Shown here piece after piece: positions 58,586-64,000 of a DNA stretch of 64,000 bases. Source of the DNA: Heloderma charlesbogerti (lineage: Eukaryota > Chordata > Lepidosauria > Squamata > Helodermatidae); contig JANEZZ010001866.1 in NCBI GenBank assembly GCA_026122225.1, forward strand, positions 1,488,001 through 1,552,000, in the 5' to 3' direction. The position numbers and the translations under genes were made by a program. The notes under the pieces were generated by a model. That model ran no database searches. It was given only the letters and a program-made list of their open reading frames with translations, and was not told the origin of the DNA. Positions within the stretch are counted from its first letter, which is position 1. Each line of letters opens with the position of its first letter.

Positions 58586-58764
58586 GGGGTGGGGGAGACA
58601 TTTTGTGCGGTCCCCAGTGCCATCCAGTTCTCTGGATGCTGTGAAACGACTCCAGCTTTCTGGGAATTGCTTCTCCTTCTCCTGTGCGTGTGTGTCTGTG
58701 TGTGCACATACACGGATGTATGGAAACGAGAAGCAGAGAATGGATGGGTGGCACAGAAAGAGAT

Positions 58765-58850
58765 ATAGTGCTGCATTTGCCACCCACCTTTGGCTCTGGC
58801 TCCGCCCACCTTTGCCTCAGGCCCTGGCCAACTATTTCCATGGGCCAACG
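58765..58850. mobile_element. hAT-type MITE fragment
   Basis: Reads gctctggctccgcccacctt then gcctcaggccctggcc. It is complementary in style to the 41035 block (ggggcggggcc...). Confidence 0.4.
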
Positions 58851-58964
58851 GTGCATCATAGGAAAAATAAGCTCCTTTATCCTGCCCTAAATGTCATCTG
58901 AAGGGCTGCCTACACCTCTTTGAATCTGCCTGGCTGCTACGATCAGCCTCAATGTCACACACAA

Positions 58965-59320
58965 GGCTAAAATTCTGCATCCTTACTGGGGCTTCCGCTA
59001 CCGGATTTTTTGCAGGATTAAGGTCAGCTCCTGTACACGGGCAGACATCAGGCAGTTCCTTTCTCGGCAAGTTCTAGATGTTTCATTTTACAGCCACTAG
59101 ATGGCACCACGGTTATTGCGAAACTGCACAGTTACACACAGCCAATATATTGGATTAATGTTCCTTATCAGGTTATCTCCGATCTTTTTAAAAGCAAGAT
59201 AAAGGTCAGAAAGCACAGGACATGCCCTGGAGGTTGATGACGTCATGTAAAGGACCCACAAACTTCTGGGAGTGACCAATCACGAGTGTGCTATAAAAAC
59301 CTCATGTAGAATGCTCTCAG
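58965..59320. mobile_element. Diverged relative of the M3 element
   Basis: Shares the internal cagccactagatggcacc (compare 9508), cacaggacatgccctggagg and gatgacgtcatgtaaagg with the element at 9354. It ends ctataaaaacctcatgtaga. The left terminus is degraded. Confidence 0.55.
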
Positions 59321-60097
59321 ACGCTCTGCTCTCTGGCCTGCCACTAAAAAAGATCAGGCTAGCATGTACCAAGGATGGGGGCTTTATTGGTGGTAGCCCT
59401 ACACCTTTAGAATGCCCATCCTCAAGCACTTTGTCAACTTTCTGATGGCTTTCAGACAGACCCTGAAGACTTTTAAAAATTTCACCAAGCCTTTGTTTTG
59501 TATTTTTTTTTTAAACTGGTTCATTCTGTTTTCACAGCTGCTGTCCTATACACTTTGTAGGGATTCTAATATTTGCTTTGCCTTGTGTGGGCTTCATCCC
59601 AAAATTTAAAGTGGGTGGGGGCCACACAGCCTGCAGCTGTGGCCACATTCAGCCTATGAGCTGCGAATTGGGCACCCCTGTCTTGAAAGGTGGCATATAA
59701 AGATAATTAATCATTCTAAAATGAAAGCTCTCTGGTATAAGAGTGAAGCATGCCTGAATTTCAACGCAGAAAAGAACAACCCGGGAAGTGGCTGTCCTGG
59801 GCCAGGACCACGATAGCACCGACCTCCTTGGCAGGCCTTCTCCTTTCTGCTCAACCCACGTCTGTCCGGCTTGGCATCTCTCTCGTCATCTCCTGCCATG
59901 CTGCCTTTTCCACCCGGCATTGGCCCCGTGGCAGAGGGCGCCGTGGGGGCGGGCTGCTTTCCCGTTTCCCAGGCTGCTGGCTGGCCTCGCCTGCGGGTGG
60001 GATCTGCCTGCTTGCTAGTTCCTGCGCCCCCCACAACACTCAACATGTTAGGCGCATGGGCTCTGTGCTCTGTCCCACAAACAGGGGGGAGGGGTTA

Positions 60098-60162
60098 TAT
60101 CAGCCTCCCACGACCTTGTCCTTCCAGAAGTGTTGGACTACAATCCCCATCTTCCCCAGCCA
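60098..60162. mobile_element. Left half of a P2 palindromic MITE
   Basis: Reads cagcctcccacgaccttgtc, cttccagaagtgttggacta and caatccccatcttcccc. Confidence 0.6.
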
Positions 60163-60273
60163 CCATGGCCATTGCTGTAGCACCCTCCCCCCCAGTGCTT
60201 CCACCGATGCTGCCCTTTCACAGTTATGCCATGCTTCCTGGTCCATACAGTACTGTGGTTCCCGTTAGGCACT

Positions 60274-60387
60274 GGGGTAGGCAGCTTGTGCCTCTCCAGA
60301 TGTTCTTGGACTGCAACCCCCATCAGCCCTAGCCAGCATAGGCAATGGTCCAAGAACATCTGGAGAGACACAAGTTGCCCACCCCTG
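60274..60387. mobile_element. Palindromic hAT-type MITE, subfamily P1 (compact)
   Basis: Left ctggggtaggcagcttgtgc with ctccagatgttcttggact; right gtccaagaacatctggagag with acaagttgcccacccctg. It is a very good hairpin of about 114 bp. Confidence 0.8.
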
Positions 60388-60389
60388 TA

Positions 60390-61320
60390 TTAAAGGGTCG
60401 GCGGCGGGGGGTTGGGTGCTGGTGTTTCCTTCCCTTTTGAAAAGCAAAATGCAGAAACTCTTGCAAAGACTTTCCTGATCCCCCCCCCCCGCATTTTATT
60501 CTTGTTTCTCGTGGGAAATGGTGCATTTGTTGTTGCTGTAGGATTGCGAGAACTTTGATGTGATGTGATTGCAATATATTTATGAGGCCAAAAAGGCATT
60601 TGGGGAGATATCTTTTCTTTTCTTTTCAAGCCCTGAATGCTTGTTCACCTGCCTTCGGTCATTCTTCCTTCTGCCCTGTTCTCTGGTCTGTAAGGGACAC
60701 GGAGGGAAGTGGTGAGGGTCCAGATTTCACCTGCAAGGTCAAATTATGTTTCTCTCAAGAATACATAATGATAACCGCAGGTCTGCGTATCTCTGTGTGC
60801 CTGTTGTCCAGTAGAATGGTTCACTGGTGCTTCTGGAAACTCACTCATTCAAAGGAAAGAGAGGGATTATTTTTAATTTTAGGGTGTGACCCTATGCATG
60901 TTTAGACAGGGAAAAGCAGTTGTAGGACTCTTTCTGGCCAAAGCATGCAATACGATTGAGCCCTAATTGTCTGACATCCTCTTATTTGCCGAAACCCCTT
61001 TGGCCTTGCCTCCCACTCAAATGATGCCTCAGTCTTCTCTTCATTTGCTTGAGTTTTTCCTCTGGCTTCCCCTTCCTTTTGCTGCTCTCCTTGTGTGGGA
61101 AATTAATAATTATAGTAATAATAGTGCTGCAGGGCAGGGACCCGCGCTATGCACGTTGAAGATGCAGTAACACATACGGAGAATAAACAACGCTCCTCTC
61201 AAGTGCCAGATTATGGGGCTGTGCTGACTCATCAGTAAAGAGAACGGAACTCTGTACATGCCCTGATGCACTCATTTCCTATGAGGGGAGGAAGTGATTA
61301 GGCGAACCGTTTCAGTGTCC
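60390..61320. other. Unassigned sequence upstream of the CpG island
   Basis: No exon recognised. A C run lies at 60481. Confidence 0.4.
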
Positions 61321-61326
61321 TTAAAC

Positions 61327-61334
61327 TATAAAAA
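61327..61334 (+). promoter_or_regulatory. TATA-like box upstream of CpG island
   Basis: TATAAAAA, followed by a C-rich stretch. It is about 600 bases upstream of the candidate donor at 61925 and so could fit a first exon starting near 61360, but CpG-island promoters often lack a functional TATA box. Confidence 0.3.
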
Positions 61335-61341
61335 ACTCCTC

Positions 61342-61371
61342 CCCCCATCCCATCCCATCCCATCCCATCCC
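61342..61371. repeat. (CCCAT)n short tandem repeat
   Basis: Five to six CCCAT/CATCC units, ending ccatcccttcc. Confidence 0.85.
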
Positions 61372-61559
61372 TTCCAGCCTCATCCCTGGTCTTTAACGCA
61401 GTTTTAAGCTGAGACGGCGTGGCCTGTAACATGGGCCCGCCCGTGCCCTGGAATTGTGCGCCTGGTGAAAAAGGGGGCTAAAGCAGGGGCGATGTCAACT
61501 GGAGGGAAGTTAAAAAGAGGAGGAGGAGGAGAGGAGAGGAGGAAACAATTCCCCCCACC

Positions 61560-62640
61560 CCCACCCAAGCCACCGACCCCCTGTGGCCCCCCCGCCCAGG
61601 TCGGTCGCCTAGATCAAGGAGCGCGCTTAACTGCGGCGGGGCGCGCGCCCGCCCGCCCGGGGCCCCCGCCGCGCCCCGCCCGCGCAGCCTGGGGGCGGCT
61701 CCCGGAGCACGCCGGCGGGGCGGGGGCGCCACGGGCCTCGCCCGCCCCGTCCCAGCCCGCACGCGGCCAGCCGCGGCGGCAGACGAGCGCCGTGCAGCGC
61801 CGGCCAGAGGCTGCCGAGAGCGGGCGCGCGGCTGCACCCGGCGCCCACCGACCGCGCTCGCCCGGCGCTCGCCCCGCAGGACGGCCGCCGGGCTCCGGCG
61901 CCGCGCCCCGCGCCCCGCGCCCGCCGGTGAGTAGCGCCACGCGGGGCCCGCGCCCGCCGCCCTCTCCGGCTCGCCGCGGCTGCGCGGCGCTTCCTTCGGC
62001 GCCGCTCCGCCGCGGGCCCCTGGCGAGCCCGGTCGCCGCTTCGGCGCGCCGCGCTCGTGCCTCGGGGCAGCGACCTGGGCCCGGCCCTCCGCCCTTCCCG
62101 AGCGGGCGGCCGCCGCGTGCGCCGGGCTGCAGCGCCCGTCGCCCCGACCGGCTCGCCGGCTGACCTGCGCCGCGGGCGACACGTCCCGGCGCTCCTGGCT
62201 GCCGCCCGGGGACGCCTGGGCGCGTCTCCGAGCGGGAGGCGCCGCGGCGCGCCTCCTCCTGGGCAGCTGCGCCCGGGCCCGGAGAGCCCCTGCCCCGCTC
62301 CCGGCGCCGGGGCGTCTGCGCTCTGCGCGGGCTCAGAGGCGTTGCCGCGGCCACGCCCGAGCCTCGGCCGGGCTGCAGGCCGGCGTCCGGCGCCGCCTCG
62401 CCGGCCGGGGCGCGGGGGCGCTCGCGCGACCCTCCGGTGTCTGAGAGAAGCAGTGGGGCGTCACGGGCGGGCCCCGATGTCTGGGCAGGCCCCCGCCGCT
62501 CCTTTTTCCTCGCCCTTCTCTCATTGGGAACTTGCGGCAAAGTCCGCGGCCGAGGCGTGGTTGCGCTGGCCTCGTGCCCCCGTGTAGCCACAGATGCTCG
62601 TGTGGCCGCTCCCCCCGCCTGGGCTGGCTGGCTCGCTCTC
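61560..62640 (+). promoter_or_regulatory. CpG island, promoter of the next gene (TMEM119 expected)
   Basis: About 1 kb of very GC- and CpG-dense DNA (ccgcccgg, gcgcgc, cggcgcc throughout), in strong contrast with the AT-rich flanks. Such islands mark vertebrate promoters. Vertebrate synteny places TMEM119 after SELPLG on this strand, and its coding sequence is known to lie in exon 2, so only a non-coding exon is expected here. The gene name is an inference from gene order; no TMEM119 coding sequence is in the window. Long open frames on both strands are a consequence of the scarcity of A/T-rich stop codons. Confidence 0.7.
61600..61924 (+). other. Candidate non-coding first exon ending at a GTGAGT donor
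   Basis: A strong donor, ccgccg|GTGAGTAG, lies at 61925 in the centre of the CpG island. The exon start is not defined and 61600 is only a nominal limit. Assignment as the first exon of TMEM119 is by synteny. Confidence 0.4.
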
Positions 62641-62699
62641 CCGGCATTGGGCGTATAGGTTTTGAAAAACGATGGCCGCTCTCTTGCGCAGCGCAACTC

Positions 62700-63300
62700 C
62701 CCCCTGAGCTTCCAGGTCCTTGCTGAAAGTTGCCAACGTGTGTCAGGCATACGGCGCACGTGGGCATGGCCTGCCGGTATCCCCGCTGCCTGCCTGAGCC
62801 CCGCTCCATCCATCGGCCTGCGTTGATTGCGCTGCACATAGCTGAATTCCACTCGCCTATGGCGAGCCAGCCCCATCGATGTGCAACTTGTGCTTTCCTG
62901 TTCTGGTCCTATTTTCCCCTGCCCCTGTGTTGTCGCTGTCTGCTCCACCCAGAGCTCAAATTACAGGGGGGCAGGGACCCAGAGGGGAGTAGGACCCCCT
63001 AACCTTTTCTAATAGTAACCCACTGGCTGCTGGTTGTACAAGGCTGGGTGAGGGGGGATGCTGACAAATTGCCTAAAATTGGGTGGAGTCAGGGGACGGC
63101 TCTACCTTTCTCCTCACAATCTGAGCAGCAGCCTCATCTGTGCTGTTGTTCAGTCGTGTCCAAAACAACCCAAGTGGTCACTTGAGTCGGTCGTGTTAGC
63201 GGTGCCAGTGAGCCATGACTCCAGACTTGCTCCCCACAATTCCTGGTGACCCATGGCTCTGGCTGCTTGTGTAGCTCTTTAAAGAGTGTTTTCTCTCTGT
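62700..63300. other. Unassigned sequence downstream of the CpG island
   Basis: No exon recognised. The 63142-63165 segment (gctgttgttcagtcgtgtcc) matches the terminal 20 bases of BovB and may be a BovB tail or a BovB-tailed SINE (Sauria type) remnant. Confidence 0.4.
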
Positions 63301-63304
63301 CTTT

Positions 63305-63490
63305 TGCACAGTGGCCCCAGGTGGCTTAAAAGAAGGACACAAAAATACAGAAATAAAATAACACAGATGCAGATAAACCAGCAGAATTAAAAACAACCAC
63401 AACACAGAGGCAGCAGCAGAGAAAACAAGAAAAGGGAGCCAATAAAGCCAGCAGTCACCAAAACAAAATGAAATGAAATAAAAGCAACAG
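63305..63490 (-). mobile_element. L2/CR1-type LINE 3' tail, degraded
   Basis: Reads cccaggtggcttaaaagaag then a long A-rich stretch with acagaaataaaataac, like other minus-strand tails in the window. Confidence 0.4.
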
Positions 63491-63655
63491 ATACTGCTAA
63501 AAGCCAGAAAAAAGCGTGCGAGGGTTGCCATCCTGCCCAGGGGGGACACGTGTGTTGTGCTGTGCAAGCAGACTTTGGGGGCCAGCCTTGTCCAGTGTTA
63601 TCCACCACTCCCCAGCATTTAATTCTATAACTGAAGCTTAACTGACAGTTGTGTG

Positions 63656-63769
63656 CAGTGGAGGCTGGTGGTGCCGATGTCTGCGGGGCGTCGAATCTGT
63701 TCTGGGTTCTGACTGAAACCCGGAGAGGATGTAACGCCCCACTGACATTGGAGCCACCAGCTCCCACTG
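63656..63769. mobile_element. hAT-type MITE, family M2 (114 bp, perfect target duplication)
   Basis: Starts CAGTGGAGGCTGGTGG and ends CCACCAGCTCCCACTG. Each end is followed inward by complementary gccgatgtc / gacattggagc. It is flanked by GTTGTGTG at 63648-63655 and again at 63770-63777, an exact 8-bp target duplication. Confidence 0.9.
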
Positions 63770-63973
63770 GTTGTGTGCCTCTTGTTCAGGTTTTTTTTAG
63801 AGACTTCCAAGGATGGGGGCTGTACTCTTCCTCACTAAGGCCACGTATCGTTCCGCTGAGGCTCTTGGACTTGGCACAGTGCCCTTTCTCTGCAGAGCCC
63901 AAATGGACCGAGCGTGGGCAGAGTGCTTTTTGCTCCCATCTGACTTGCCACAACTGTGGCAAGTCAGAGGTAA

Positions 63974-64000
63974 GGGCCATGGCTCAGTGGTAGAGCCCTT
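63974..64000 (+). mobile_element. tRNA-derived SINE type 1, cut by the window end
   Basis: Reads gggccatggctcagtggtag and agccctt, with A box tggctcagtgg at 63980-63990. The remainder lies beyond the window. Confidence 0.7.

Noticed and set aside
61456..62948. Long open frames on both strands in the CpG island (235, 234 and 444 codons)
   Set aside because: Composition is Arg/Ala/Pro/Gly-rich, frames overlap on both strands, and there are no domains. This is expected where stop codons are rare in GC-rich DNA.

Overview
The window looks like nuclear DNA of a squamate reptile, probably a lizard. It carries split vertebrate genes with GT-AG introns, an almost full-length BovB (RTE) LINE, many L2-type LINE tails, tRNA-derived SINEs and dozens of palindromic hAT-type MITEs of the kind common in squamates. 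Nothing in it is bacterial.

Layout. (1) 1-13,970: the last seven coding exons and 3' UTR of CORO1C (coronin-1C, an actin-binding WD-repeat protein) on the + strand. The exons for about the first 150 residues lie upstream of the window. (2) 13,970-25,544: intergenic or 5' non-coding DNA full of repeats. It includes an L2 split by a clean 494-bp solo LTR, a roughly 220-bp hairpin and an LTR-like block. (3) 25,551-27,848: one uninterrupted coding exon for a 765-residue mucin-like type I membrane protein. Its membrane and cytoplasmic end identifies it as SELPLG (PSGL-1). It contains an in-frame, apparently perfect 825-bp tandem duplication and has no tyrosine in the mature ectodomain. (4) 27,849-61,300: a long repeat-rich stretch. 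It holds six copies of a GC-rich, hAT-like element, a putative retroviral LTR with a primer-binding-like site, and a BovB with a 1.9-kb L2 nested inside it. (5) 61,300-62,700: a CpG island with a candidate non-coding first exon and splice donor. The known vertebrate gene order (CORO1C-SELPLG-TMEM119, all in one direction) suggests TMEM119. (6) 62,700-64,000: more repeats, including a 114-bp MITE with a perfect 8-bp target duplication.

The host genes do not form a pathway; they are a conserved neighbourhood. CORO1C works at the actin cortex. SELPLG is a leukocyte selectin ligand whose cytoplasmic tail binds cortical adaptors in mammals. The strongest biological observation is the reptilian SELPLG: a WPWLD-D/E motif occurs seven times where mammals have a sulfotyrosine motif, and the propeptide cleavage site is duplicated along with the repeat unit. 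The rest of the interest is transposon archaeology, with several insertions that can be ordered in time.
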